Positions 35,046 through 42,852 of a DNA stretch of 64,000 nucleotides are shown here, in pieces. Under the pieces are notes generated by a model. That model saw only the letters and a list, made by a program, of their open reading frames with translations, did not search any database and was not told the DNA's origin. Positions within the stretch are counted from its first letter, which is position 1. Each line of letters starts with the position of its first letter. Source of the DNA: Halosimplex salinum (lineage in GTDB: Archaea; Halobacteriota; Halobacteria; Halobacteriales; Haloarculaceae); the NCBI RefSeq assembly GCF_003730195.1, contig NZ_QWGG01000011.1, forward strand, positions 1 to 64,000, written 5' to 3'. The translations under genes were made by a program, and so were the position numbers.

Positions 35046-36269
35046 CTATGGGTTCAGCTGTCGGCAACTCGGGCAGTCGTCCCAGTCAGCTTGATCTCGG
35101 TGCGAGCGATGTCCACATCTACGGGGATTCGCGAACAGGTAGTCTAGTCCCCACTCCGGGTCAGGAGCTTTCCCGAACAAAATCGGCGCCGTCTCTCCAG
35201 CACCGGTATGGTTCATAAGGAGATGAACGGGACAGTATCGGCACTCCCAGAGAGCGACGTCGACGCGGTCGTCATACCCTCTTTCGATGACTTCCTTCCG
35301 GTCCCACTCGTGAACGCCTCGTGGCCCGCGACACGGCGCGACGTCAACACGGTTCACCAGAACTGTCTCGAACGTGGGATCGGGACCGAGTCGCTTCGCT
35401 TCTAACCACTCCTCAAAGTCGTCCGCCACTTCGCTGTGTATAATAATCGCATCCCGGAGCTCGTCGATTCTAACCTCTGGCGCGAGGACCCCTTCGTAAT
35501 CGTACACGAACCGAGTGAGCGTCTGATCGTACTGGCGGCGTGAGCCGCACCCACGACAGAACTCGTACTCGTAGCTATCCGGATGTGCGTAGCTCGGGAT
35601 TCGCCGCCAATCGTGGCTTCCTGTTTCTGCATAGGGGTAGCATTTTCTGGACGGCGGCTCCCACTCGAGATTCGCTTCGACGCGCGTCCCAAACTCCCAC
35701 GGATCGTGCTCACGGATGCTGTAGGCGCGTCCATCTTCGGCTCGGAATGCGTCGTCGACGATGTCGTAATCCAGCTGCTCGTCGCTGAAGTCGTCGGGAG
35801 TCAGCCACACGACCGAGTACCCTGCCGAGAGATAATCGTGAGTCGTCCCCTCGATGTCCTTACTGTGGTGTTTGTGCTGTACCTCGATGATGAGTCCCCT
35901 CCCGAAGTAGAGGTTTTCCTTATGGAACTCAACAAATGCATCAGATCGCCGCGTCTCCGGGGCCGTCGCCGTCCCTGTAATGTCGATCGTGATCTCGGCT
36001 CCGACGTGGGGCGCGGTGGGGAACTGTTCAGCGAGAGCGGCGACGGCGAGGGCCGTACAGCGAGCATGCGTATCTGATTCCCCTTTGGATGCTGTTGAAC
36101 AGGATTCAGAATCGTCATCGCTGGCGTGGAAGAAGTGACGAGCGCGATGATCGCCATCACGGGGGTAGAGCATACCCCGGCATTCGGGACACTCGACGGC
36201 CTGCTGGTCGTTGACCTGTTCGGGGACGACGATATCGCCATCCAGGAGCGCTCGAAACGGCACTGTCAT
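35046..36269 (-). CDS. CoiA-like nuclease-domain protein, 407 residues
   Basis: The start at 36269 (MTVPFRALLDGDIVVPEQV) is chosen because a CoiA-type N-terminus follows directly. Order: CPEC (27-30), RHFFHAS (H45, H48), GESDTH (63-68), then a PD-(D/E)XK-like core RRSDAF (D110) and IIEVQHK (E129, Q131, K133). The C-terminal half has a Cys-rich EFCRGCGSRR site. CoiA helps DNA uptake in Gram-positive bacteria; archaeal homologues are uncharacterised and often lie in defence or mobile regions. Probably acts on DNA. Confidence 0.75.
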   Translation of the reverse strand: MTVPFRALLDGDIVVPEQVNDQQAVECPECRGMLYPRDGDHRARHFFHASDDDSESCSTASKGESDTHARCTALAVAALAEQFPTAPHVGAEITIDITGTATAPETRRSDAFVEFHKENLYFGRGLIIEVQHKHHSKDIEGTTHDYLSAGYSVVWLTPDDFSDEQLDYDIVDDAFRAEDGRAYSIREHDPWEFGTRVEANLEWEPPSRKCYPYAETGSHDWRRIPSYAHPDSYEYEFCRGCGSRRQYDQTLTRFVYDYEGVLAPEVRIDELRDAIIIHSEVADDFEEWLEAKRLGPDPTFETVLVNRVDVAPCRGPRGVHEWDRKEVIERGYDDRVDVALWECRYCPVHLLMNHTGAGETAPILFGKAPDPEWGLDYLFANPRRCGHRSHRDQADWDDCPSCRQLNP

Positions 36270-36455
36270 CACTATCGAAGTACGTCGATTGCTTGAACCC
36301 ACCGCTATCCCTGTAAATGCAACCCATACTCTCGCCAAGACCCTTGAGGGGTTCCTAGGTTAGTGGGTTGTATTTCTAGCTACACTCGTCCAACCGCCGC
36401 AACGCTCTCTACCAATAATCAAGGCGAGTGTCTCGGGGCTGGACCTAGAGGCGGT

Positions 36456-37022
36456 TCACTCATTCCACGTAAGCTGGTCAACGGTTGGAAACTCAGCCTT
36501 CGCTGTCTGGGGCGGGTTGTAGTATCGGGACTTGATATCATAGTAGCCGAATTCAGGAGGGATACGAGCGCACGCCGTTGCCAGATTCTCGTCCGCTGTG
36601 TGGGTAATCACACGAATGCGGGCATTCGCGTCGAACAATCGAACCGCTAACGCGACCAACGACGCATCTCGCCAGTTGTTCGTCTCTGGATACTTGCTTT
36701 GCTGGTTGAGAAACTCATCTGCAACGAACCGAGCTTTCTCAACCGGCCCGGCGCTCCTATCAAACCCTTTTGTGCGGTCACCTGGCAGCGGTGTGGCCAC
36801 CCGAAGCCACCCCTCTTCGATAGCCCTATCGAGGTATGGATTCGTCGGTGAGTCGGCACTTCCAGTATCCGCCAGTTCGTGGTAGACTGCTGCTGGTACC
36901 CAAATCTCTGTCCCGGCTTCCTCAACGGCACTCTTGAGCGACTGTAAACGCGGACTGGGATGCTTCCCTAAATTCCGAAACATCACTGTGTCCGCAATGT
37001 TCGCAGTATACATCCTCGTCAT
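36456..37022 (-). CDS. PIN-like toxin, 188 residues
   Basis: Four acidic sites fit a PIN fold: NIADTVMF near the start, VPAAVYHELA, NNWRDASLVALAVRL and THTADENLATAC. It starts five bases after the stop of the HTH gene upstream, a toxin-antitoxin-like arrangement common in haloarchaea. Expected activity is RNA cleavage held in check by the HTH partner; target unknown. Confidence 0.7.
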   Translation of the reverse strand: MTRMYTANIADTVMFRNLGKHPSPRLQSLKSAVEEAGTEIWVPAAVYHELADTGSADSPTNPYLDRAIEEGWLRVATPLPGDRTKGFDRSAGPVEKARFVADEFLNQQSKYPETNNWRDASLVALAVRLFDANARIRVITHTADENLATACARIPPEFGYYDIKSRYYNPPQTAKAEFPTVDQLTWNE

Positions 37023-37027
37023 TCAGT

Positions 37028-37651
37028 CTACTTGTCGGCAAATTCCTCGAGGAGATCGCCTTCGTCCTCGTCGAAATCATCCGGTGTGTACGTTGTCGGG
37101 CCCGACTCGTCGTCACCGAGATCGAGAATCGAATAGAGTGCTTCGACGAGATCATACGCAGTTCCAGGCGAAAGGTCTGTGAGGCTCGCGATCTGCCGGA
37201 TTGTGACATTCCCCTTACTGTGTGCTTCCACGAGATCGTATGCGAGTGCGAACGTGACGATGCCGTGGTCTTCGAGAACCCGTTCGATCGCTGGATACTC
37301 GTTCTTCTGTGCGATCACCTCGATAAGTTCGGGCGTGATCGAGACTTCCGTCTCGCGGACCGTCAATGTCAGTTCGAACTCTTCAGCGGTGTATACGGCG
37401 GTCCCACCATCGTCGTCAACCTTGCTGATCAGGCCCGCCTGTTCCAGCTTATGGAGATAGTCGTACACCGTTTTCTTCGAGACGGTCGTTGTTTCAACGA
37501 GCTCGGGGCCCGTGGCAGTCGCGGACCGCCGAATCAATGTATAGAGGCTAGCGAGGGACGGGTTCTCGAGTAATTCTGCGAACGTGGGGATTCCGGTGAT
37601 CATCCCCGGAGTGTCCCCCGCGTTTCGCACGTGTTCTGTATCGTAGCTCAT
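37028..37651 (-). CDS. HTH regulator/antitoxin paired with the PIN-like toxin
   Basis: 207 residues from ATG 37651. Two winged helix-turn-helix units: LVETTTVSKKTVYDYLHKLE with wing DDDGGTAVYTAEEFELTL, and IRQIASLTDLSPGTAYDLVE with wing SGPTTYTPDDF. The longer upstream frame is rejected because the TATA-like and operator-like sequences lie there. It probably represses its own promoter through the near-palindrome at 37661-37672 and neutralises the PIN toxin. Confidence 0.75.
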   Translation of the reverse strand: MSYDTEHVRNAGDTPGMITGIPTFAELLENPSLASLYTLIRRSATATGPELVETTTVSKKTVYDYLHKLEQAGLISKVDDDGGTAVYTAEEFELTLTVRETEVSITPELIEVIAQKNEYPAIERVLEDHGIVTFALAYDLVEAHSKGNVTIRQIASLTDLSPGTAYDLVEALYSILDLGDDESGPTTYTPDDFDEDEGDLLEEFADK

Positions 37652-37660
37652 CTTGTATAG

Positions 37661-37672
37661 AGTTACGAAACT
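37661..37672. promoter_or_regulatory. Candidate autoregulatory operator
   Basis: AGTTACGAAACT, palindromic except for two inner positions, lies 10-21 bases before the HTH start and next to an AT-rich CATAAACG that could be its TATA region. A dimeric winged-helix repressor bound here would block transcription. Confidence 0.3.
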
Positions 37673-37879
37673 AGAAACCATAAACGTTTGCCCCGGAAAT
37701 CGGGTGCTGTAGTGTTCACAGGTTGTCGAGGCGAATACCACGGGGCTGATTTCGAGGTAGTTTAGCTTGAGTAGATCTCTGCTTCCACTTTCACTTTGGT
37801 TCACTGAGGTATATGTAGACCCGTCCCTTAGAGAGAAGCAGAGGGTATTGCGTCCCTCAGTCACACGCTTCACACTCAT

Positions 37880-38017
37880 ATGAGCACTCAGGATCCGCAC
37901 CTCGGTGACTGCCCGCACTGCGGTTGTGAGATTCTGTCCCGTCATACTCTGATAGAGTATGGGGGCGGTGTCTGGGCTGAATGTCCCGAGTGCCGGGATG
38001 TCGTTGCCCCACAGTGA
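37880..38017 (+). CDS. 45-residue zinc-ribbon protein
   Basis: Reads MSTQDPHLGDCPHCGCEIL, then GGGVWAECPECRDVVAPQ: two CxxC pairs make one ribbon. A TATA-like GGTATATG lies about 55 bases upstream. Proteins of this size and pattern are widespread in haloarchaea with no known role. A second ribbon gene follows six bases later. Confidence 0.7.
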   Translation: MSTQDPHLGDCPHCGCEILSRHTLIEYGGGVWAECPECRDVVAPQ

Positions 38018-38023
38018 GTCTCT

Positions 38024-38170
38024 ATGTTACGAATCCTAAAGCGGCTGTCTCCAAACTCAACTGATACAACAGTACTGTTCGAGTGTCGATCTTGCGGAAC
38101 CAGTTTAGATGAGACCCAGGACTCCTGTCCCGAATGCGATTATAGTGATGTCGTTCGGCACGAGTTATAG
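38024..38170 (+). CDS. 48-residue zinc-ribbon protein
   Basis: Reads MLRILKRLSPNSTDTTVLFE, then CRSCGTSLDETQDSCPECDY: a compact Cys4 ribbon. Cotranscribed with the 45-residue ribbon gene (gap six bases). It overlaps the end of a truncated PadR gene on the other strand by six bases. Confidence 0.7.
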   Translation: MLRILKRLSPNSTDTTVLFECRSCGTSLDETQDSCPECDYSDVVRHEL

Positions 38171-38329
38171 TTCGACGTACTGGTGTTCCCAGTCACGCCA
38201 GGCTTCGAGTTCTCGCTGACCGCATTTTGTAACTGTATAGACGTTTGTCCGGCGGTCTTTCTCTCCTTTCTCAACCAGCCTCTTTTCAACCAGTGTATCG
38301 AGGTTGGGGTAGAGACGTCCAAGGAACAT
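38165..38329 (-). pseudogene. Truncated PadR-family regulator
   Basis: The frame reads GRLYPNLDTLVEKRLVEKGE, then DRRTNVYTVTKCGQRELEAW, ending DWEHQYVEL, the C-terminal half of haloarchaeal PadR winged-helix regulators. The N-terminal helices, including the recognition part, are missing. The break lies near 38320-38335, next to another truncated gene, so a deletion joined the two. Confidence 0.7.
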
Positions 38330-38339
38330 CGATCGTAAC

Positions 38340-38368
38340 TACGTTGAGGACGCCTACGCGCCGACTGA
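38340..38368 (+). pseudogene. 3' end of a second copy of the deoxyribosyltransferase-like gene
   Basis: The bases read Y-V-E-D-A-Y-A-P then the stop region, matching the end of the gene at 40608-41183 (IEDAYAPD) with one base missing before the stop. About 25 of 30 bases agree. A short relic left by deletion. Confidence 0.5.
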
Positions 38369-38401
38369 TTTGGGCTCCTCAATCTGGAGACTCATCGTAA
38401 T

Positions 38402-39766
38402 TTAGATAACACCGCTGATGACGAGTAGCCCGACGACAACTAGCAGCGTCGCAACCACACTCCCACCAGCTAAGAGTTTGTTCTCCATCGCCTTCTTATG
38501 GATCGGCATATCGGTGTACTCCTCACGGAAGGCCTCGAGATTGTCTTCGTCGTAGAAGTACTTCGTCTTCAACGCGAACCGCTCAGTTACGGCACAGCCC
38601 GTACAGACCGGTTTCTGCTTTAGCCGTTCGGTCTTGGTGTGGCTGTCGCAGGCGATCGCTCCACAGTTGGGACAGTAGGTGTACGTCTCGTCGACGCCGT
38701 TCATATCGCAGTGGACGCAGCGATGGATTCCGTCCTCGGCGGTCACTCTTGACGGGCCCGTCGCGTAGTATTCGTAGGGATAGGTGTACTCTTTGAGGTC
38801 GGTGGTGTGCCGAACCTCGGGAAGGTACACCGGTTTGATCGACTGGACGGAGATATCCGAGCGGTTCGGCTCGCAGGTCTTGTTGTACGTGACGTTGTTG
38901 TCGCCGGTATAGGTGACTGTCGTCGTGTGGTGCTGCTGGAGTCGCTCAACGGCCCACTCCTTGTACTCGGTCTGCGTCTGGCCAAACCGGTGCTCCTTGA
39001 CCTCGTCGAATACCTCGCCGAATCGATTGGTGTCCAGGTCGACCGTCACGTGCAGGTTTTCGGTGACCAGCGTCGCGACGTCGTCGTCAGCTACCTGGGG
39101 ATGTCCGCGGTCAGCGTGAACGGCAAACCGTGTCCGTTCGTTGATTCGGTGGATGACGCCGACTGATGTCTCGAAGACCGCGTTGGTGTCAGCGGTGACT
39201 GCTACGACCGGCCGAAATGTCGCCTCTGAGCGTGGCGCCGGCAGGTCGGTGGCCTCAATGTTCTCAATGTCGTGGAACGCTTCCTTGACCGGTGCGTCGA
39301 CGGCGGCCGCGGGATCGTAGGGACGGAGTGTTTCGTCACAGAGGATTTCGATTCGACCGTTGTAGAGGTCGAGGCCGATCTCATCGGCGATCTCCCGGAG
39401 GTCCTCGCCGTCGAGCAGCTCGATAGGATGGGGATCGACGTTCTGTTGGAGCCGTTCTGCGTACTCCTGGGCCGGGTTCGTGAACCGGCCGGTTGTGACG
39501 ACTATCCCCTGCTTTGGCCCCTCGAAGTCGAACGTCGCGATGGCCGAATGTAATTTCTGCACGACCGGCCGTCCGACTGCATCCGTGTGCTTGCACTCGA
39601 CGATGATTGCGCGCCGCTGTCCGTCGACGACCTCCTCCATGATGACGTCCCGGCCCTCGTCGGCGGTTCGATCGGCCTGGCGGACGTTCTCGTAGCCGAG
39701 ATTTCGGAAGACATCCTCCATCACGTCCTCGAACTCGAATCCGGAGAGGTCGTCCAGTACAGCCAT
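38402..39766 (-). CDS. Mrr-type restriction endonuclease with zinc ribbon and membrane anchor
   Basis: 454 residues. The N-terminal Mrr_cat domain FEDVMEDVFRNLGYENV, GRDVI (D40), IVECKH (E57, K59) and VVQKLHSAI (Q70) is complete. The middle (150-330) is unassigned. A zinc-binding part follows (CVHCDMNG, CPNCGAIAC, CTGC), then a hydrophobic C-terminal helix (about 430-452) that should anchor it in the membrane. Mrr proteins cut methylated or foreign DNA; a membrane tether would place cleavage at DNA entry. Monocistronic. Confidence 0.85.
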   Translation of the reverse strand: MAVLDDLSGFEFEDVMEDVFRNLGYENVRQADRTADEGRDVIMEEVVDGQRRAIIVECKHTDAVGRPVVQKLHSAIATFDFEGPKQGIVVTTGRFTNPAQEYAERLQQNVDPHPIELLDGEDLREIADEIGLDLYNGRIEILCDETLRPYDPAAAVDAPVKEAFHDIENIEATDLPAPRSEATFRPVVAVTADTNAVFETSVGVIHRINERTRFAVHADRGHPQVADDDVATLVTENLHVTVDLDTNRFGEVFDEVKEHRFGQTQTEYKEWAVERLQQHHTTTVTYTGDNNVTYNKTCEPNRSDISVQSIKPVYLPEVRHTTDLKEYTYPYEYYATGPSRVTAEDGIHRCVHCDMNGVDETYTYCPNCGAIACDSHTKTERLKQKPVCTGCAVTERFALKTKYFYDEDNLEAFREEYTDMPIHKKAMENKLLAGGSVVATLLVVVGLLVISGVI

Positions 39767-40044
39767 TCAGTTCCAAGTGGAGTATAAGTTGCTACTACTA
39801 TATACGTTGTCGAGGCTGGCGATGAAAACACAGCGACGTGACCACGGTTATTGTTTACACATCTTACAGAGTGTCCGACCACTACCTCGGAGGATGGAAT
39901 TGATGCGTGCCTTCTGTTACGATTCATCTGTTCTGAATCGAAATCGAAACTGATCTCTCTCGGCGGCTTTGCGCTGGTTACGCTTTCGAAATCTCTTGGA
40001 TGGTGAGTTCTTCGTCTGGCAAAACGCACGGCCCGAGGTGAGTA

Positions 40045-40476
40045 TCAGTTCCGTCTGTTCGGACGGTCGATGTCTTCGGCGGCCTTGATTTCGTTTGTTT
40101 TCTCGACTTCGGCGAACAGTTCTCGGTATGCGTCGGGCTCGAAGAGGTTGTTCCGGTCGAACAGCTCGCGGGCGGCGTCGGTCAGCTGAAAGAACCGGTA
40201 CGGTTGGCCCCGTTCGAGCCCCTCACGATCTCGTTCGATGGCCTCGATCAGTCCCACCTCCTCCAGCCGGATGAGGTGGTCGGTGAGCGTCGACGCTGCG
40301 ATACTCGGGTTGTAGTATTCGAGTTCTTTCTTCGAGGGCGCGCCTTTCGGATGACCGACGATCGTCCCGATGACATTCGCGCGGGTTGTGTCGTCGAGGG
40401 CACTCAACGCTGCGATCGGATCGAGGCCGGCCGCGTTCTCGGCTGGCGTGAGCGGGGTAGCGTCAGGCCGGGACAT
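40045..40476 (-). CDS. ArsR-like winged-helix regulator, 143 residues
   Basis: DPIAALSALDDTTRANVIGT, then SKKELEYYNPSIAASTLTDH and LIRLEEVGLIEAIER describe a winged helix with recognition helix STLTDHLIRLEE. The tail is polar. It is divergent from the deoxyribosyltransferase-like gene at 40608 (gap 131 bases) and may control it. Confidence 0.7.
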   Translation of the reverse strand: MSRPDATPLTPAENAAGLDPIAALSALDDTTRANVIGTIVGHPKGAPSKKELEYYNPSIAASTLTDHLIRLEEVGLIEAIERDREGLERGQPYRFFQLTDAARELFDRNNLFEPDAYRELFAEVEKTNEIKAAEDIDRPNRRN

Positions 40477-40607
40477 TATGTATCAGTGTTTGTCCCCCGG
40501 TCGGATAATCATTTCGGTGAAATTCGAAGTGGTGGGCAGAGTGCTTGCGTATTCTATTTCCGGTCGTATTTCCGTACCGTTAGGTGGCGGTAGTGAATCC
40601 ACCCAAT

Positions 40608-41183
40608 ATGACCAATGACGACGCTACCCGTGCCGTCATCGACAAATTGGGTGATCAGCCGGGCGAGACGCTTCCACCCGAACGGGTCGAGGCGATCCAG
40701 ACCGCGATGCACGAGGATCTCGGACGGTTCATCAACAACACGTCCTACTTCGTTCTCGGTTCCTACGGTGAGGAGGAGCGGCCACGATTGGAGGCTGTTC
40801 GCGACCAACTCGCGAGTGATGCTGCAGCCTCGAACTCTGATGACGGGGTCGACGCGTTCCTGATGGACGATATTCTGGACGTCTCGGAGTTCTTCACGTC
40901 GAAATTCAAGCTGCTGGTCAGCTACGCGGACCATATCGTCGGGGTGTACGAACACTCCCAGGGCGGGCACGCGTGGGAAGCGGGCTACATCGATCAGCCG
41001 ACCTATCGGGAGCGAACGCGAGCCTTCTATCGAACCTACGAGACTGAGGAGGAACAGTACGCGGCCTACGACGGGATGTTCGCACACTATCTCCTCTCGA
41101 TGGAGCGGGTGGATCGTGCGTACACGTGGACGACGCCCGAGGACCTTCGTGACTATATTGAGGATGCTTACGCGCCCGACTGA
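40608..41183 (+). CDS. Nucleoside-deoxyribosyltransferase-like protein, 191 residues
   Basis: The start at 40608 (MTNDDATRAVIDKLGDQ) is preferred over a GTG eight codons upstream. After a helical N-terminus come YFVLGSYGEEERPRLEAV (48-65), AFLMDDILD (83-91), KFKLLVSYADHIVGVYEH (99-116) and QGGHAWEAG (118-126): a Rossmann-like order with a conserved E/H-GGH-E-G site like nucleoside 2-deoxyribosyltransferase and related TIR-like or SLOG-like folds. It may bind or cleave a nucleotide such as NAD. A second copy existed, since its 3' end survives at 38340. Confidence 0.5.
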   Translation: MTNDDATRAVIDKLGDQPGETLPPERVEAIQTAMHEDLGRFINNTSYFVLGSYGEEERPRLEAVRDQLASDAAASNSDDGVDAFLMDDILDVSEFFTSKFKLLVSYADHIVGVYEHSQGGHAWEAGYIDQPTYRERTRAFYRTYETEEEQYAAYDGMFAHYLLSMERVDRAYTWTTPEDLRDYIEDAYAPD

Positions 41184-41229
41184 CGGCGTGAGGAACGATT
41201 ATTTGCGTCGGATACTGAATCTTCTCGTG

Positions 41230-41670
41230 ATGGTCGACATCCCTGATACACTTCGCTTGGTATCTACTGCGACTATTGAGTCCGACGACGGGGGCTACAC
41301 ATTCGAGATTCCAGCGAGTGAGATACGTCACGACGGTATTCAACCCGGTGAGACGTATCGAATCGCTGTTCTCGAAACCGGGCATACAACAGTGCGATCC
41401 GATACGCAGTCGGCGGACAGATCGTCTGAGACCTCCCCGACCACTCAGGAGCAGGGACCCCCCGAGCCGCCTGTTGAAGAGGGTGAGATTCGGGAGGTGA
41501 CGATTGAGACGATTGGTGACCAGGGCGACGGCATCGCGAAGGTTGACCGCGGTTACGTCGTGATCGTTCCGGAGGGACAACCCGGTGACGAACCGACCGT
41601 TGAGATCGAACAGGTGCAACAGAACGTCGCCTTTGCTACGATCGTTGAGCCGGACCCCCGAACGCTGTGA
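41230..41670 (+). CDS. TRAM-domain protein, 146 residues
   Basis: The C-terminal TRAM domain is clear: REVTIETIGDQGDGIAKVDR, GYVVIVPEGQPGDEPTVEIE and NVAFATIVE. The N-terminal 55 residues are a separate beta-rich part (YTFEIPASEIRHDGIQPGE), followed by a Ser/Thr/Glu linker. TRAM binds RNA; stand-alone archaeal TRAM proteins act as RNA chaperones. Starts at ATG 41230. Confidence 0.8.
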   Translation: MVDIPDTLRLVSTATIESDDGGYTFEIPASEIRHDGIQPGETYRIAVLETGHTTVRSDTQSADRSSETSPTTQEQGPPEPPVEEGEIREVTIETIGDQGDGIAKVDRGYVVIVPEGQPGDEPTVEIEQVQQNVAFATIVEPDPRTL

Positions 41671-41758
41671 GTGCTCCTCTACCAAATCGTTTAGTTGATG
41701 CTGTCGGTAACGACGGAACCAGTGGAGTGTTCTACAGGATATGAAGAATCGTACTGTT

Positions 41759-41971
41759 TTATCTGACGGAGTATCCGTTTGCTTTGAGAAGTTCGCGGAC
41801 GCGTTCCTCGTGATCGCCCTGGAGTTCGATGTGCCCTTCTTTGACGGTGCCACCAGTTCCAAGTGTAGATTTCAGTTCTGAGGCGAGTGAGTCGAGATCG
41901 GTGCCACCTTCGAACCCCTCGACGACGACCATTTTCTTTCCATACCGGCGTTCTTCCGTTCGGACAGTCAC
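41759..41971 (-). CDS. SUI1/eIF1-like translation factor, short form
   Basis: 70 residues from GTG 41971: ERRYGKKMVVVEGFEGGTDL, then LASELKSTLGTGGTVKEGHI and RVRELLKANGYSV, the core of SUI1. In-frame codons upstream read PLADLDRATEQVTVRTEER, which matches the usual N-terminal extension, yet no ATG, GTG or TTG exists before a stop at 42065. The gene has either lost its start or uses the internal GTG. Main eIF1 genes are chromosomal; this is an extra copy. Confidence 0.65.
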   Translation of the reverse strand: MTVRTEERRYGKKMVVVEGFEGGTDLDSLASELKSTLGTGGTVKEGHIELQGDHEERVRELLKANGYSVR

Positions 41972-42170
41972 CTGTTCTGTCGCCCGATCGAGATCAGCGA
42001 GCGGATTGCCCCATCGAATCAGTAGCGTAGATAATTTCGATGAGATGGTGCGAGAGCGGTATTCTCATATCAGGCTGGAGAGTTAGGAGACGTTGCTATC
42101 GAGGCGCTCGAAGATATCGACAGTATACCGCAGTGAATTCATATAGCGTACGAGGGCTGCACTGTCGTGT

Positions 42171-42824
42171 TCACACCGCTTCGACGGTGAACAGCGAGTC
42201 GTCGTTGAGGACGACCTGCACGCGCCGGTGCCAGGCCTCGACGAATGCCGCCCGCTGCTCCTCGCTCGCGGACCCCTCTAGAATCCGCTGGAGATTCCCG
42301 ATTGCGGGGCCGCCGTCGGGAACGTCGCTGACGTGGTAGGTCACTTCAACAGTCTCGTCCGTATCGGTTCGCCGGAACCGGAACGTCGGTTCGTGCGTGC
42401 CCGGGTCGAACGCGTCGAAGACGAGGAGATCACGACGGCTCCCGTGACCACCGGCGAGCCCGCTGAATCCGTCATCGCCGGTCGCGCCAGTCACGTACGA
42501 GATGATACGGCTCATCACGCCGTACGCAGCATCCTCCTGCGGGCCGGCCGTCTGGACCTCGATTTCGCTCCGGACTGGATAGTCGTCGGGATACAGGGCG
42601 TCGAGCCCGAGCTGGACGATCCGGTAGGCGCCCGAGGCAGTCGGACAGGAGTGTCCTGCCTCTTTCACCGCGTCTCTATAAGCGATGACGAACGGCTCGC
42701 CCGGTTCGAGGACGTCGAGGGCCTCCGCGACGGGGTCGCGGATTTCGATCGGCTCGACGTCGTAGTCGACCTGCCAATTGGTTCTCGTCTGGGTCGTGTC
42801 AGTCGCAGTCGAATTCGATGTCAT
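42171..42824 (-). CDS. FmdE-like domain protein, 217 residues
   Basis: The segment YRDAVKEAGHSCPTASGAYR, then LGLDALYPDDYPVRSEIEVQ fits the FmdE family (named after formylmethanofuran dehydrogenase subunit E), with a conserved HSCP metal site. Haloarchaea lack methanogenesis, so it is likely a metal-binding accessory protein. It lies 28 bases downstream of the P-type ATPase gene on the same strand, which suggests a role in the same metal response. Confidence 0.75.
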   Translation of the reverse strand: MTSNSTATDTTQTRTNWQVDYDVEPIEIRDPVAEALDVLEPGEPFVIAYRDAVKEAGHSCPTASGAYRIVQLGLDALYPDDYPVRSEIEVQTAGPQEDAAYGVMSRIISYVTGATGDDGFSGLAGGHGSRRDLLVFDAFDPGTHEPTFRFRRTDTDETVEVTYHVSDVPDGGPAIGNLQRILEGSASEEQRAAFVEAWHRRVQVVLNDDSLFTVEAV

Positions 42825-42852
42825 GAGTTGTGGTTGTGATCGTGTCTCGTGG

